The notes: generated from the sequence alone by a model not told the origin. 64,000 bases of DNA from Paenibacillus vini (GCF_018403325.1 NZ_BOSL01000011.1:124001-188000), one strand, 5' to 3'; shown: positions 50,158 to 62,326, counted from the first letter of the stretch. Numbers and translations are program-made.

Positions 50158-51777
50158 ATGTGGAAAATTGCTATCATAGATGATGAACGTCAGGTCCTGC
50201 ATGGGATGAAACGTGCAATTCCATGGGATAAGCTGGAGGCAGAGTGGGTCGGAGAAGCTTTGAATGGCGAGGATGGTCTCACGATGATTCGTGCTTCTCA
50301 TCCGGATATCATAATCACCGATATTTATATGCCGCGCATGAATGGCTTGGAGATGATCGAACAGCTCCGGAAAGAAGGATTTGAGGGGAAAATAATTATT
50401 TTAAGCGGCTATTCGGATTTCGAGTATGCTAGGCAGGCTCTAAGATTCCATGCTAGCGATTACGTCTCCAAACCGATCAGTATGCCGACTTTGAAGAATA
50501 TACTTACCCGAGTGATTCAGGAGCTGGGAGAAGAAGAAGGGAAAAGAAAGAGACAGGGTGAGCTTGAAACCAAAATGTCGTTGTATGAGCCTCTCATTGA
50601 GAAGGAATGGGTCCGGTCCGTGGCGATCGGAACTTTGGATCAAGCCTATTGGGGGGACGATCATCTTCCTCCGCCTTACCGCTATTGGCTGAACCGAAAG
50701 CATATCGCGATCGGCATAGAATTGATTCGCAATAAACAGGCTTGCCGTATGTCTGTTTCCGACTGGAATCTGTTTCGTTTTGCGGTCAGCAACATTGCCT
50801 GCGAAATTGCGCGCAAGCTTTTTCCGGACGTGGAGTTTACCGAGCTTCACAGCACCCGTTCCTTATTGATCCTTCATCCTGAGGAGGAGGAGGGCGGTGA
50901 GCCGTTCGTGAAGAAATTGGAGGAGCTTGGAACCATGCTGGCCGAGAGTATCGGCAGCTATTTGAAGCTGGAGCTGCGGATAGGAATTGGAAGCCTGAAG
51001 CAGGTCTGGACGAAAATTTCCGAATCCACGGAGGAAGCCTTCCGGGCCCTGGATCAAAGTGCGGAGAGATTGGCTTCGGTTTATGAGGTTTATCGCTACC
51101 GGGAGAATCAGGGAAGCGAACAGGACAACGTGTCTCTTTTTCCGGTCAAACTGTCGTTTAAGCTGGCCAATGCGATTAAATCGTCACAAGAAGCTGAAGC
51201 CCATCAGCTTTTGGATGAATATATGTGCTTAATGGTGGAACAAAAAGGCGTATCCCCGGCGGTTGTTCAAATGCTTGCGAGCGAGCTGTGGGGTATCATC
51301 ACCTACTCGCTTTACGAAACCGGATTTTTGATGGATGAGCTGTTTACGAACGACCAGATCGCCAAAGAAATCGGTGCCTTGTACGTGCCGGATCAACTGA
51401 CCCAATGGCTGAAAGACAAAATCACCAAAATCTGCAGCAGCAAACAATGGAAAGGGAAGAGCAAGCATCGGCAGGTCGTCGACTTTATGACGAGTTATAT
51501 TCATGAGCATTATGCGGAAGAGCTGACCCTTGCCGAGCTTTCGGATAAAGTTTTTGTATCCCGGAACCATCTGGCTATTATTTTTAAGAATATGACCGGA
51601 GAAACCTTTAATAACTACTTGACCCGGGTGAGGATTGAAAAGGCCAGGGAATTGCTGCTGGAAGGGAACATGCTTGTCTATGAAGTGGCGGAAAGGGTCG
51701 GTTATAAGAATATTCCTTACTTTAGCACACTGTTCAAAAAAGTAACCGGTATGAATCCGACGGAGCTGACCAAATAA
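50158..51777 (+). CDS. Response regulator with AraC-type output, YesN type
   Basis: A 539-residue protein; AAGGAGG at 50137-50143 is 14 bases before ATG 50158, rather far, but no better start is in frame. Receiver domain MWKIAIIDDERQVLHGMKRA with acceptor Asp in PDIIITDIYMPRMNG and Lys in YVSKPISMPTL. Middle region of unknown fold. C-terminal AraC helices LAELSDKVFVSRNHLAIIFK and VYEVAERVGYKNIPYFSTLF, then GMNPTELTK. Partner of the kinase at 48322. Confidence 0.92.
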   Translation: MWKIAIIDDERQVLHGMKRAIPWDKLEAEWVGEALNGEDGLTMIRASHPDIIITDIYMPRMNGLEMIEQLRKEGFEGKIIILSGYSDFEYARQALRFHASDYVSKPISMPTLKNILTRVIQELGEEEGKRKRQGELETKMSLYEPLIEKEWVRSVAIGTLDQAYWGDDHLPPPYRYWLNRKHIAIGIELIRNKQACRMSVSDWNLFRFAVSNIACEIARKLFPDVEFTELHSTRSLLILHPEEEEGGEPFVKKLEELGTMLAESIGSYLKLELRIGIGSLKQVWTKISESTEEAFRALDQSAERLASVYEVYRYRENQGSEQDNVSLFPVKLSFKLANAIKSSQEAEAHQLLDEYMCLMVEQKGVSPAVVQMLASELWGIITYSLYETGFLMDELFTNDQIAKEIGALYVPDQLTQWLKDKITKICSSKQWKGKSKHRQVVDFMTSYIHEHYAEELTLAELSDKVFVSRNHLAIIFKNMTGETFNNYLTRVRIEKARELLLEGNMLVYEVAERVGYKNIPYFSTLFKKVTGMNPTELTK

Positions 51778-51809
51778 ACACCGGAGCAGTTTGGAAATCT
51801 TCCTAAAAA

Positions 51810-51845
51810 TAACCCCCGGCAGGAAACCTGTCGGGGGTTATTTTC
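51810..51845. terminator. Terminator between converging genes
   Basis: AACCCCCGGCAGG, loop AAA, CCTGTCGGGGGTT, then ATTTTC. A stem of about 13 bp with one mismatch. It serves the YesN-type gene on the plus strand and, with the preceding A-rich TAAAAATAACC, the ArsR-type gene on the minus strand. Confidence 0.9.
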
Positions 51846-51859
51846 ATAGATAGGCGGAT

Positions 51860-52777
51860 TTAATCTTCATGCACATTGTACAGCACGCGGGCCAGCAGGT
51901 CCTGGCTGTAATTGCCGAAATTTTTGCCGAAGATCGTCAGTCCGCGTTTGTTGAACGATTTGTCGGTCACCGCGATGCGGAACGTAAGCTCGCTCTTGTA
52001 ATCCAGTTGAATCTGGTCGAGAGTGACGTCGGATATTCTGCAGCCGTCAATGAAGCTTCCTTCATTATTGATTCGAATCAGTTTAAGCATCCCGTATTGA
52101 TTGAGATGCGGCGGCCACCAGTCCGGGTTGAACGTTCCCCGCGCATCCCCGAAATCTCCGGGGCTGGTCCAGAAGCCGATCTCGATTCCATTGACATAGA
52201 AGTAAATGTCGGACGGATAATTATCGCAAAACCCGGGTGCTTCCGAGCCAAGTTCCATAGAGAACTGTACTTCTCTGAAGGTTTGATTCGGCTTCAGGTA
52301 ATTGGGGATCCGATATTCGAGAAACCCTTCGGCGAGCCAAATGATTTCCGAATCGATCCGCTGCGGATCGGCAAAATACCGGGGATCGTCAAAATCGCCG
52401 ATGATGCTGTCTTTGGTCGCAAGACCGCAGGTAGGCACCGCTTGATAGTTGCTGTAATGGCCAACCTGGATTTCCACCTCGTACAGGTTCTCCACATCTT
52501 TACTTCTAAGATCTACCATCAATTTATCTTTGTTCAGATAACAAATTTTCTGGATGCCGTGTTTCCCGACGGAGGTATTGATCTCGATCAGACCGCTTTC
52601 CTCCAGTTTCTTGATATGCATGGTAATCGCGCCGTTGCTGAGATTCAGCTTCGTGGCGAGGTCGTTCAGGTTCAAGGCTTGATTCTTGGCAAGCAATTCG
52701 AGGATTTGTATTCTGATTTCAGAACTTAAAGCTTTAAATATATCGATCCCGCTCATCAAATCCTTGATGTAGATCAT
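51860..52777 (-). CDS. ArsR-type regulator with large C-terminal sensor domain
   Basis: A 305-residue protein on the minus strand, divergent from the GH51 gene. Residues about 8-85 are an ArsR/SmtB winged helix (DIFKALSSEIRIQILELLAK, LNLNDLATKLNLSNGAITMH, IKKLEESGLIEINTSVGKHG). The remaining 220 residues are unlike ordinary ArsR proteins (about 100 residues in all). They include PTCGLATKDSIIGDFDDPRY, YFADPQRIDSEIIWLAEGFL, and an aromatic-rich part with YPSDIYFYVNGIEIGFWTSP and FNPDWWPPHLNQYGML. The strand-rich, Trp/Tyr-rich C-terminus suggests a carbohydrate-sensing jelly-roll; this is inference. Likely controls the arabinan operon and itself. Confidence 0.82.
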   Translation of the reverse strand: MIYIKDLMSGIDIFKALSSEIRIQILELLAKNQALNLNDLATKLNLSNGAITMHIKKLEESGLIEINTSVGKHGIQKICYLNKDKLMVDLRSKDVENLYEVEIQVGHYSNYQAVPTCGLATKDSIIGDFDDPRYFADPQRIDSEIIWLAEGFLEYRIPNYLKPNQTFREVQFSMELGSEAPGFCDNYPSDIYFYVNGIEIGFWTSPGDFGDARGTFNPDWWPPHLNQYGMLKLIRINNEGSFIDGCRISDVTLDQIQLDYKSELTFRIAVTDKSFNKRGLTIFGKNFGNYSQDLLARVLYNVHED

Positions 52778-54678
<1,901 letters not shown>

Positions 54679-54819
54679 GTAAGTATTGGCAGGGGAGGGG
54701 CGAAGGATCGCCCGTTCCCGCCCGATTGAACTTTATGAACACGGTTTCATTCGCAAGGTTGATATAGGCCGGACTAAAGTGCAGGCACTGCGACTGCTAC
54801 CACAGATAAGAACATTCGG

Positions 54820-54847
54820 TTGAATGGACTTTAGTTCTCTCTATATA
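54820..54847 (+). promoter_or_regulatory. Sigma-A-like promoter upstream of the arabinan solute-binding protein
   Basis: TTGAAT (54820-54825), 16-base spacer, TATATA (54842-54847), 31 bases before the start codon. An inverted pair ACTAAAGT (54773-54780) and ACTTTAGT (54828-54835) surrounds the -35 side and may be a regulator site. Confidence 0.5.
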
Positions 54848-54877
54848 GTTTCATCCGAACTCATAGGAGGGGTTAAG

Positions 54878-56272
54878 GTGTTAAAGAAAAAAGGATGGTT
54901 TACTCTTTTGTCTCTAGTACTCGTGTTGTCTGCCGTGCTTGCGGGCTGCGGCGGAAATAACGGCGGAGGGGAAGCGAGCGGCAACGGCGGGAAGTCCGGA
55001 AACTCGGACAAATCCGGAGGAACGAAGGAACTGACGTTTATGTACCGCGGCGGTACGGACGAACAAAAAGCATACAGTGCCGTAGTCAAGAAATTCGAAG
55101 AGGATCACCCTGGCGTAAAGGTTAAGATCGTCGTTACGGCGGCGGACCAGTATGCTACGAAACTGAAAGCGGCTATTACAGGCAATAAAGTGCCCGACGT
55201 ATTTTATTTTGAATCCGGCGACACGAAGGCTTACGTCCACAACAACATTCTGATGGATCTTACGCCTTATGTTGAAAATAACCCTGAAATTAACCTCGAC
55301 AACATGTGGAAATACGGTCTCGATCTGTATCGCTATGACGGCGATATGGCCGGACAGGGCAATCTTTACGGGATGCCCAAAGACGTAGGTCCGTTCGCGC
55401 TCGGCTATAACAAAACGATGTTCGAGAAATCGGGAATTCCGTTCCCGGATCCGGATAAACCGTACACTTGGGATGAATTTATTGAAGTATCGAAGCAATT
55501 GACGAAAGATACGAACGGCGACGGCAAGATCGACCAATACGCCACTGGCTTTAACGTCAACTGGGCGCTTCAATCCATGGTTTGGAGCAATGGAGCCGAC
55601 TGGATCGATGAGACGAAAAAGAAAGTAACGATCGATGATCCAAAATTTGCGGAAGCGCTGCAATATTTTGCGGATATGCAAAACGTGCACAAAATCACGC
55701 CTTCCGCGGAAGACGCGCAAACACTGGACACTTACCAACGCTGGATGAAAGGCGAGCTGGCCTTCTTCCCGGTAGGTCCTTGGGATATGAGCACGTATGA
55801 AACATTGCCTTTCGAATATGATTTGATGCCTTACCCTGCAGGTTCTACGGGTAAATCTGCAACATGGACCGGTTCCCTCGGTATCGGCGTATCCGCTAAA
55901 ACGAAACATCCTGAGGAAGCCGTCGCGCTCGTGAACTATCTGACAGCCTCCAAAGAGGGTATGGAAATGCTCGTGAAAGCTAAGGTGCAAATCCCTAACC
56001 TGATCGACATGGCCGAAGAATGGGCAGCCGATACTTCGACTAAGCCTGCCAACAAAAAAGAATTCCTCGACGTTGTAGGCGAATACGGCCGGGTTCTCCC
56101 AGGCCACTATACTTGGACCTCGGAATGGTATGACTTGTTCTTCACGGATATCCAACCGGTGCTCGACGGTAAAATTACCGCCGCGGACTATGTGAAGCAG
56201 GAACAGCCGAAGATGCAAAAATTGCTTGATAAAGCGATCGAAGCGGAAGAAAAAGCGAAAGCCAAGAAATAA
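54878..56272 (+). CDS. ABC sugar transporter solute-binding lipoprotein (arabinan module)
   Basis: A 464-residue lipoprotein. GTG 54878 lies after AGGAGGGG; the longer frame from 54824 would overlap the promoter. Signal peptide ends VLAGC with Cys24, followed by a Gly/Asn/Ser-rich linker to about residue 53. The binding domain has [60 protein letters not shown] and [20 protein letters not shown], and a Lys/Glu-rich C-terminus. It likely binds arabino-oligosaccharides for the two permeases that follow. Confidence 0.93.
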   Translation: MLKKKGWFTLLSLVLVLSAVLAGCGGNNGGGEASGNGGKSGNSDKSGGTKELTFMYRGGTDEQKAYSAVVKKFEEDHPGVKVKIVVTAADQYATKLKAAITGNKVPDVFYFESGDTKAYVHNNILMDLTPYVENNPEINLDNMWKYGLDLYRYDGDMAGQGNLYGMPKDVGPFALGYNKTMFEKSGIPFPDPDKPYTWDEFIEVSKQLTKDTNGDGKIDQYATGFNVNWALQSMVWSNGADWIDETKKKVTIDDPKFAEALQYFADMQNVHKITPSAEDAQTLDTYQRWMKGELAFFPVGPWDMSTYETLPFEYDLMPYPAGSTGKSATWTGSLGIGVSAKTKHPEEAVALVNYLTASKEGMEMLVKAKVQIPNLIDMAEEWAADTSTKPANKKEFLDVVGEYGRVLPGHYTWTSEWYDLFFTDIQPVLDGKITAADYVKQEQPKMQKLLDKAIEAEEKAKAKK

Positions 56273-56309
56273 GGACGGGACTTCAGCAGTGCATTAATCC
56301 AGGAGAAAT

Positions 56310-56356
56310 GATGTTAGTTTCCGATGTTGCACCAACAAAGGAACTAACATCATTTT
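56310..56356 (+). terminator. Hairpin between arabinan solute-binding protein and permeases
   Basis: GATGTTAGTT (56310-56319) pairs perfectly with AACTAACATC (56342-56351), extended by CC/GG with a small gap, then ATTTTC. Third example in this window of an attenuating hairpin directly after a solute-binding protein gene. Confidence 0.7.
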
Positions 56357-56387
56357 CATTCTGGTATCCGAATTAGAGGTGACTATC

Positions 56388-57275
56388 ATGCAAACCATAT
56401 CAAATCTGTATCGGAAAGAAAAAATATACGGATGGTTATTTATTTTGCCCCCTGTCCTGGGCTTTTTGCTCTTTACCCTGTTTCCTGTAGCTTACTCTTT
56501 TTACGGCTCGCTAACGGACTGGGACGGACTTGGGCAAATGGATTTTATCGGGCTCAGCAATTTCAAGGAACTGCTTACGGACGAATTGTTTCATAAAGCG
56601 GCTTTCAATACGATCTTCATGATGCTCGGGATTCCGATCGGCCTGATTCTTGCCCTGCTTATTGCGCTGGGGTTGAACCGGGGCATTCCGGGGACGACGA
56701 CATTCCGTGTCATTTACTATGTTCCGGTCATTTCGTCGCTAGCCGCCATTTCTATTATGTGGAGTTGGGCATATAACGGAGATTACGGCCTTGTGAACCA
56801 GTTTCTGGATATCTTCGGCATCGACGGACCGAACTGGCTGATGAACAAATACTCGGTGAAGCCGGCGCTGATTCTGATGACGGTATGGAAAGGGCTCGGT
56901 TATACGATGCTCTTGTATCTGGCAGCCCTGCAAAGCGTTCCTCGTTCCTACTACGAAGCCGCCGAACTTGATGGAGCCAGCGGATTTAAGGCGTTCCTCC
57001 ATATCACCTGGCCGATGGTTAAGCCGGTTACTTTCTTTATCGTCGTGACGAATATTATCGGCGGATCGCAGATTTTTACGGAAATCAACATTATGACGAA
57101 TACGGGAGGTCCGGAATACTCGTCCGCTTCCGTCGTGTTCTATATCTGGCAGAAAGCCTTCGATAACTTCCAAATGGGATACGCTTCCGCGATGGCCGTC
57201 GTATTGGGCATATTCATATTTATCGTGACTCTGATTCAATTCAAAATGAACGAAAAATCATCCTACGAGGCGTGA
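56388..57275 (+). CDS. ABC sugar transporter permease (MalF type)
   Basis: A 295-residue protein; GAGGTGAC precedes ATG 56388, so ATG 56379 is rejected. Six membrane helices beginning WLFILPPVLGFLLFTLFPVA. EAA loop YEAAELDGASGFKAFLHITW, and TNTGGPEYSSASVVFYIWQK near the C-terminus. Forms the arabinan-oligosaccharide channel with the permease at 57301. Confidence 0.93.
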   Translation: MQTISNLYRKEKIYGWLFILPPVLGFLLFTLFPVAYSFYGSLTDWDGLGQMDFIGLSNFKELLTDELFHKAAFNTIFMMLGIPIGLILALLIALGLNRGIPGTTTFRVIYYVPVISSLAAISIMWSWAYNGDYGLVNQFLDIFGIDGPNWLMNKYSVKPALILMTVWKGLGYTMLLYLAALQSVPRSYYEAAELDGASGFKAFLHITWPMVKPVTFFIVVTNIIGGSQIFTEINIMTNTGGPEYSSASVVFYIWQKAFDNFQMGYASAMAVVLGIFIFIVTLIQFKMNEKSSYEA

Positions 57276-57300
57276 TTGAAAGGGAAAGGAGAAAGTGAAT

Positions 57301-58143
57301 ATGTCTCATTCGTCAAGAACCAAGCTGACTAATACGATTATTTTCATCCTGCTTGCGATCGGAGCGGTCGCGATGATTGCTCCATTGATTTGGATGCTTT
57401 CGACCTCGATCAAACAGAAAATCGATGTGTTCGCTTTGCCGCCCGTGTGGATTCCGGAGAATCCCCAATGGGGCAAATATGCGGAAATCTGGACGGCCGG
57501 ACCCCTGCTGAGCGGGATTAAAAACAGCGTCATCATCGCGCTTTCCGTTACGGTGGTAGGCACATTTACCTCCAGTTTGGCCGCATTCTCGTTTTCGAAG
57601 CTGAAGTTTCCGGGCAAACACATGATTTTCTTCTTGCTCTTGTCAGCCTTGATGATTCCTTATCCGGCCGTCATGATTCCGCAATTCATGATGTTCTCGA
57701 AGATCGGCTGGGTGGATACGCTGCTTCCCCTGATTGTACCTGGGCTGTTCGGCAACATCGTGATGATCTTTTTCCTACGGCAGTATTTGATCAGCGTTCC
57801 GGATGAAGTGCTTGAGGCGGCCAAAATCGATGGCAGCTCCTACTTCAGATTGTTCTCCACGATTACGTTCCCGCTTATTAAGCCGGCTGTTGCCGCTCAG
57901 CTTATTTTGTGGTTCATGGGCATCTGGAACGATTATCTGGCACCGATCATTTACTTGACTTCACCGGAAAAGCAAACTCTGCAGCTCGTCATTGCTAACT
58001 TTAACGCACAGTATGCGATTCAGACGGATTACCCGCTGATTATGGCCGCATCCGTCATTGCGCTGCTGCCGGTGTTGATCATTTTCCTTGTCTTCCAGAA
58101 GCAAATTATCGAATCCGTGGCGATTTCCGGGGTGAAGGGATAA
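57301..58143 (+). CDS. ABC sugar transporter permease (MalG type)
   Basis: A 280-residue protein; AAAGGAGAAAG before ATG 57301. First helix TIIFILLAIGAVAMIAPLIW, then STSIKQKIDVFALPPVWIPE. EAA loop LEAAKIDGSSYFRLFSTITF, C-terminus QIIESVAISGVKG. Followed after a short gap by the surface arabinanase gene. Confidence 0.93.
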   Translation: MSHSSRTKLTNTIIFILLAIGAVAMIAPLIWMLSTSIKQKIDVFALPPVWIPENPQWGKYAEIWTAGPLLSGIKNSVIIALSVTVVGTFTSSLAAFSFSKLKFPGKHMIFFLLLSALMIPYPAVMIPQFMMFSKIGWVDTLLPLIVPGLFGNIVMIFFLRQYLISVPDEVLEAAKIDGSSYFRLFSTITFPLIKPAVAAQLILWFMGIWNDYLAPIIYLTSPEKQTLQLVIANFNAQYAIQTDYPLIMAASVIALLPVLIIFLVFQKQIIESVAISGVKG

Positions 58144-58175
58144 AGAAAGTGACTGAAACGAAAGAGAGCGTTGTG

Positions 58176-59615
58176 ATGAACCTATTAAAAAAACGGGTGG
58201 TGCTGCCGGGTATGTTGATGTTGATGATGATGGGTACGGTAGGATGCTCGGGGGATCGGACGCCGGAACTCGTGTTTCCGGATAACCCCTCCGCGACTGC
58301 AATGTATGACACGACGGTGCTTCATAATGAACCAAAATGGACGGTAAACAACGCGCACGACCCCGGCATTATTAAAACGGATCAGGGGTATTATGTTTTC
58401 TCAACGGACGTTAAGGTGGGCGGGGGGCCGAAGCCCGGCGTCATGGTCCGGAAATCGGACGACTTGATTCACTGGAAATGGGTTGACTATGCATTGTCCG
58501 GCATTCCCGAAACCGCGTTGGAATGGACGGGAGCTACCAATTTGTGGGCGCCGGATGTCGTTAAGCATGGAGAAGTCTATCGCCTCTATTATTCCGCCTC
58601 CACATTTGGCAGCAGGCAGTCTATGATCGGCATGGCGACTTCGGACTCGATCGAAGGGCCTTGGAGTGATCAAGGAGCTGTCATTCAAACGAAAAGCGAT
58701 GACGCGCTGAATGCGATCGACCCGAACGTCATTACCGATGCGGAAGGCCGGATGTGGATGGTGTATGGCTCGTTTTTCGGGGGCATTCATATTATCGAGC
58801 TGGATCCGGATACGGGCAAACCGAAGGAAGAAGGCTTCGGAAAGCTGATCGCTGCCCGCGACATGGTTACCGAGGACGGAGCGGTTGAAGGGCCGTATAT
58901 CGTTTATAACGAGAAATTCAAAAAGTACTATTTATTCGTGTCCTACGATTCGTTATTCGAGGATTATAACGTGCGCGTAGCACGTGCGGATTCCATTACG
59001 GGACCGTATGTCGACTTTAACGGCAGAGATATGACGGATACGTCGTTCGAACCGCAATTTGAGGTGGGCAACAAAATATTGGGCGGGTACAAGTTCGGCG
59101 AGGATGTAGGCTGGATCGCGCCGGGTCATAACTCCGTTTTAAATGACGGGGGCGACTACTTTATCGTTCATCATGCCAGGGGAGAAACCGACAAGAACTG
59201 GTCCTATCTGCATGTCCGCAAAATCCTGTGGACGGAAGAGGGCTGGCCGGTCGTCTCGCCGGAGCGTTATGCGGGAGAGAAGGAGCAGGATATACCGCAA
59301 GGCATGCTGGCCGGAGAATGGGAACGGCTCGAAATCGATCCGTTTATCGACGGGCAGGAGCAGTCCGGCAAGCTGCTTTTGAAGGACAAAGGAAAGCTTG
59401 AAGGCAGCCGGGGAGAGGGATCCTGGAGTTTTGACGGGAAAATGACGCTGACTTTAAGCTGGGACGATTTGGCCGAAGGTGAAGGTCGCACAGAAACGGT
59501 TCAGGTGCTGCCTGCATGGGATTGGGAAAAAGGCGTAGGTACCTTGGTGTTTACCGGCTTGAATGAACGAGGTATGGCCGTTTGGGGAAAACAAACTTCT
59601 CGGCAAAGTAAATAA
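58176..59615 (+). CDS. abnA: Surface-anchored GH43 endo-arabinanase lipoprotein
   Basis: About 479 residues from ATG 58176 (AAAGAGAG upstream; GTG 58173 is possible). A Met-rich signal peptide ends GTVGC with lipid-anchored Cys24. GH43 five-bladed propeller: base Asp in VNNAHDPGIIKTDQGYYVFS, TNLWAPDVVKHGEVYRLYYS, the Asp of NAIDPNVITDAEGRMWMVYG, acid Glu in GAVEGPYIVYNEKFKKYYLF and PGHNSVLNDGGDYFIVHHAR (catalytic His). The last 100 residues are a small beta domain (GKLLLKDKGKLEGSRGEGSW) as in endo-1,5-alpha-L-arabinanases. It cuts arabinan outside the cell; products enter through the transporter encoded upstream. Confidence 0.92.
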   Translation: MNLLKKRVVLPGMLMLMMMGTVGCSGDRTPELVFPDNPSATAMYDTTVLHNEPKWTVNNAHDPGIIKTDQGYYVFSTDVKVGGGPKPGVMVRKSDDLIHWKWVDYALSGIPETALEWTGATNLWAPDVVKHGEVYRLYYSASTFGSRQSMIGMATSDSIEGPWSDQGAVIQTKSDDALNAIDPNVITDAEGRMWMVYGSFFGGIHIIELDPDTGKPKEEGFGKLIAARDMVTEDGAVEGPYIVYNEKFKKYYLFVSYDSLFEDYNVRVARADSITGPYVDFNGRDMTDTSFEPQFEVGNKILGGYKFGEDVGWIAPGHNSVLNDGGDYFIVHHARGETDKNWSYLHVRKILWTEEGWPVVSPERYAGEKEQDIPQGMLAGEWERLEIDPFIDGQEQSGKLLLKDKGKLEGSRGEGSWSFDGKMTLTLSWDDLAEGEGRTETVQVLPAWDWEKGVGTLVFTGLNERGMAVWGKQTSRQSK

Positions 59616-59646
59616 ACATACGGGTGGAGAGGGAGAGTTGTAAACC

Positions 59647-61128
59647 ATGGTGAGAATGGCCATTAACGCCAGAGAGAGAAAAGGAACCATCAGCCGTTAC
59701 TTGTACGGACAATTTGCCGAACATCTCGGCAGATGTATCTACGAGGGAATCTGGGTAGGTCCCGATTCGCCGATTCCGAATACGGAAGGGTACCGGACCG
59801 ATGTGCTGGAAGCGCTGAAAAACTTAAACATCCCGGTATTACGCTGGCCGGGCGGCTGTTTTGCGGATGAATACCACTGGATGGACGGCATTGGCCCGAA
59901 ATCGCAGCGGGCTCGAATGATCAACAATCATTGGGGCGGAGTGGAGGAAAATAATCATTTCGGCACGCATGAATTTTTGCGCCTGTGCGAATTGCTGGAT
60001 ACGGAGCCGTATATCAGCGGCAACGTCGGCAGCGGTACGGTGCGGGAAATGCAGCAGTGGGTGGAATATATGACCTTTGACGGCGAGTCGCCGATGGCCG
60101 GTCTTCGCAAGGAGAACGGGAAGGAGCAGCCTTGGAAGCTGCCTTTCTTCGGCGTCGGCAACGAGAACTGGGGCTGCGGAGGCAATATGCGTCCCGAATA
60201 CTACGCCGATCTTTACCGTCGATATTCCTCCTATGTCCGGAATTATGGAGACAATCAAGTATATAAAATTGCCTGCGGACCGAATACGGATGATTATCAT
60301 TGGACGGAAGTGTTGATGCGGGAAGCGCATTGGTTAATGAACGGGCTTAGCCTGCATTATTACACTATTCCTTCGGGGAATTGGTTCGCCAGCAAGGGCT
60401 CCGCTACCGAATTCGGCGTGGACGAGTGGTTCTCTACGATGAAGAATACCTTGTTCATGGAGGAACTGATCGTCAAGCATTCCAAAATTATGGATAAATA
60501 CGATCCCGAAGGCAAGGTCGGCCTGATCGTGGATGAATGGGGCGGCTGGTACGATGTGGAACCGGGCACCAATCCGGGCTTCCTGTATCAGCAAAATACG
60601 CTGCGCGATGCCCTTATTGCCGGCGTAAACCTCAATATTTTTCACAAATACAGCAAACGGGTGAAAATGGCGAACATCGCGCAGGTGGTCAATGTGCTGC
60701 AGGCGATGGTGCTGACGGAAGGCGATAAAATGCTGCTAACGCCTACCTATCATGTGTTTGATATGTACAAGGTCCATCAGGATGCGGAGCTTCTGGACGT
60801 GGAGTTTGAAAGCCCGATGTACAAACACGGGTCGCAGTTGATTCCACAACTCAGCGTTTCGGCTTCAATCGATAAGGAAGGACGCATTCATTTATCGGTC
60901 TGCAATCTTCATCATGCGGTCAGCGCTTCGGTAAGCTGTCACCTTGAAGGCGCGGAAGGCAAAGAGATAAGCGGAACCTTGCTTACGCATTCATCGCTGA
61001 ATGCCCACAATACCTTCCATCAGCCTGAAGTGGTGAAACCGGCGAAATTTACAGGCGCAAAGCTGGAGGACGGCCAGGTTCATATGGAGCTGCCTCCCGC
61101 TTCAGTGGTTGTTCTGACGTTGAAATAA
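59647..61128 (+). CDS. Alpha-L-arabinofuranosidase GH51, intracellular (2)
   Basis: A 493-residue protein, ATG 59647 after GAGGGAGAG. GH51 signatures are [60 protein letters not shown], acid/base Glu in [25 protein letters not shown] and nucleophile Glu in [20 protein letters not shown]. It belongs to a different GH51 branch from the enzyme at 53158 (sequence clearly different outside the motifs), so the two likely prefer different linkages such as 1,3- against 1,5-. No signal peptide. Confidence 0.95.
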   Translation: MVRMAINARERKGTISRYLYGQFAEHLGRCIYEGIWVGPDSPIPNTEGYRTDVLEALKNLNIPVLRWPGGCFADEYHWMDGIGPKSQRARMINNHWGGVEENNHFGTHEFLRLCELLDTEPYISGNVGSGTVREMQQWVEYMTFDGESPMAGLRKENGKEQPWKLPFFGVGNENWGCGGNMRPEYYADLYRRYSSYVRNYGDNQVYKIACGPNTDDYHWTEVLMREAHWLMNGLSLHYYTIPSGNWFASKGSATEFGVDEWFSTMKNTLFMEELIVKHSKIMDKYDPEGKVGLIVDEWGGWYDVEPGTNPGFLYQQNTLRDALIAGVNLNIFHKYSKRVKMANIAQVVNVLQAMVLTEGDKMLLTPTYHVFDMYKVHQDAELLDVEFESPMYKHGSQLIPQLSVSASIDKEGRIHLSVCNLHHAVSASVSCHLEGAEGKEISGTLLTHSSLNAHNTFHQPEVVKPAKFTGAKLEDGQVHMELPPASVVVLTLK

Positions 61129-61193
61129 GGAATCGTTGGCTCGTATTAAAGTCCAGCTCTAGCATGGATTACTAGTTAAAAGGAGAAACCGAC

Positions 61194-62159
61194 ATGAACA
61201 CAAATAGAGAATATATGAACCCGATTGTGGAGCAGCGTGCAGATCCTTGGGTTTACAAACATAGTGACGGCTATTATTACTATACCGCCTCGGTGCCGGA
61301 ATATGACCGGATCGAAGTGAGGCGTTCGACTACGATTCAAGGGTTAAAGGATGCGCTTCCCGTAACGGTATGGCGTAAATATGAAACCGGCCCGCTCAGC
61401 GCGAACATCTGGGCGCCGGAGATCCATTATATTCAAGGGAAATGGTATATCTATTTTGCGGCGGCCAGAACGACCGAAACGCAGGACGGTTTGTTCGACC
61501 ACCGGATGTATGTCCTTGAGAATGATGCCGTAAATCCGCTAGAAGGCGAATGGGTGGAGAAAGGCCAGGTACGGACACGTTGGGAATCGTTCGCCCTGGA
61601 CGCAACGACGTTCGAGCACCGCGGAGACCTCTATTATGTTTGGGCGCAAAAGGATCCCGAAATCGAAGGGAACTCAAACCTGTACATTTCAAAAATGAGC
61701 AATCCATGGACCCTGACCGGAGAGCAGGTGATGATTTCGACACCGGAGTATGATTGGGAAATCATCGGTTTCCGGGTTAATGAGGGGGCAGCCGTGCTCA
61801 AGCGGAACGGACGCATCTTCATCAGCTATTCGGCAAGTGCAACGGATTACAACTACTGCATGGGGCTGTTGGAAGCGGATGAAGCTGCGGACCTGCTCGA
61901 TCCGTCCGTGTGGAAGAAAGCGCCGCAGCCCGTTTTTCAAACGAGCGAAGAGAACGGACAGTACGGGCCCGGGCATAACAGCTTCACCGTCTCCGAGGAC
62001 GGTCAGGATGTCATCGTTTATCACGCGCGGAATTACAAGGAGATTAAGGGAGACCCTCTATTTGACCCGAACCGTCATACCCGGGCCCAGGTGTTTGGCT
62101 GGAAAGAGGATGGAACTCCGGACTTCGGCTTGCCCGTAAAGGATGGGGTATTGCTTTAG
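61194..62159 (+). CDS. Intracellular GH43 arabinosidase
   Basis: A 321-residue protein; AAAGGAG precedes ATG 61194. A bare five-bladed propeller: base Asp in EQRADPWVYKHSDGYYYYTA, APEIHYIQGKWYIYFAAA, the Asp in SFALDATTFEHRGDLYYVWA, acid Glu likely in FRVNEGAAVLKRNGRIFISY and the His in YGPGHNSFTVSEDG. It looks like the GH43 group with exo-1,5-alpha-L-arabinofuranosidase or arabinanase activity. No signal peptide, so it trims imported oligosaccharides. Last enzyme of the arabinan operon. Confidence 0.92.
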   Translation: MNTNREYMNPIVEQRADPWVYKHSDGYYYYTASVPEYDRIEVRRSTTIQGLKDALPVTVWRKYETGPLSANIWAPEIHYIQGKWYIYFAAARTTETQDGLFDHRMYVLENDAVNPLEGEWVEKGQVRTRWESFALDATTFEHRGDLYYVWAQKDPEIEGNSNLYISKMSNPWTLTGEQVMISTPEYDWEIIGFRVNEGAAVLKRNGRIFISYSASATDYNYCMGLLEADEAADLLDPSVWKKAPQPVFQTSEENGQYGPGHNSFTVSEDGQDVIVYHARNYKEIKGDPLFDPNRHTRAQVFGWKEDGTPDFGLPVKDGVLL

Positions 62160-62173
62160 GACATAAATACCAG

Positions 62174-62211
62174 AAGGATCGTTTGGCTATTTGCCGGACG
62201 GTCCTTTTTTT
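62174..62211 (+). terminator. Terminator of the arabinan operon
   Basis: AAGGATCGT (62174-62182) pairs with ACGGTCCTT (62198-62206) with one wobble, loop TTGGCTATTTGCCGG partly paired, then TTTTTT. Confidence 0.88.
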
Positions 62212-62225
62212 GTGCGAACCTGATA

Positions 62226-62275
62226 TTGACAAAGTGTAGAAAGAGGATTATTTTAACATTTAGTAATTATTAAAT
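62226..62275 (+). promoter_or_regulatory. Sigma-A promoter with overlapping palindromic operator
   Basis: TTGACA (62226-62231), 17-base spacer, TATTTT (62249-62254). The near-perfect palindrome ATTTAGTAATTATTAAAT (62258-62275) covers the expected transcription start. This is the classic position for an autorepressor; the ArsR-type protein encoded 51 bases downstream is the natural candidate. Confidence 0.75.
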
Positions 62276-62326
62276 CTTGATCAGAACTTGTCATTATTTA
62301 ATTTTTAATAAAATGGAGGTGTTGAA

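Noticed and set aside
54914-56218. 434-codon minus-strand frame opposite the arabinan solute-binding protein
   Set aside because: Antisense shadow of a clear lipoprotein gene; composition rich in Arg, His and Phe as expected from reverse reading.
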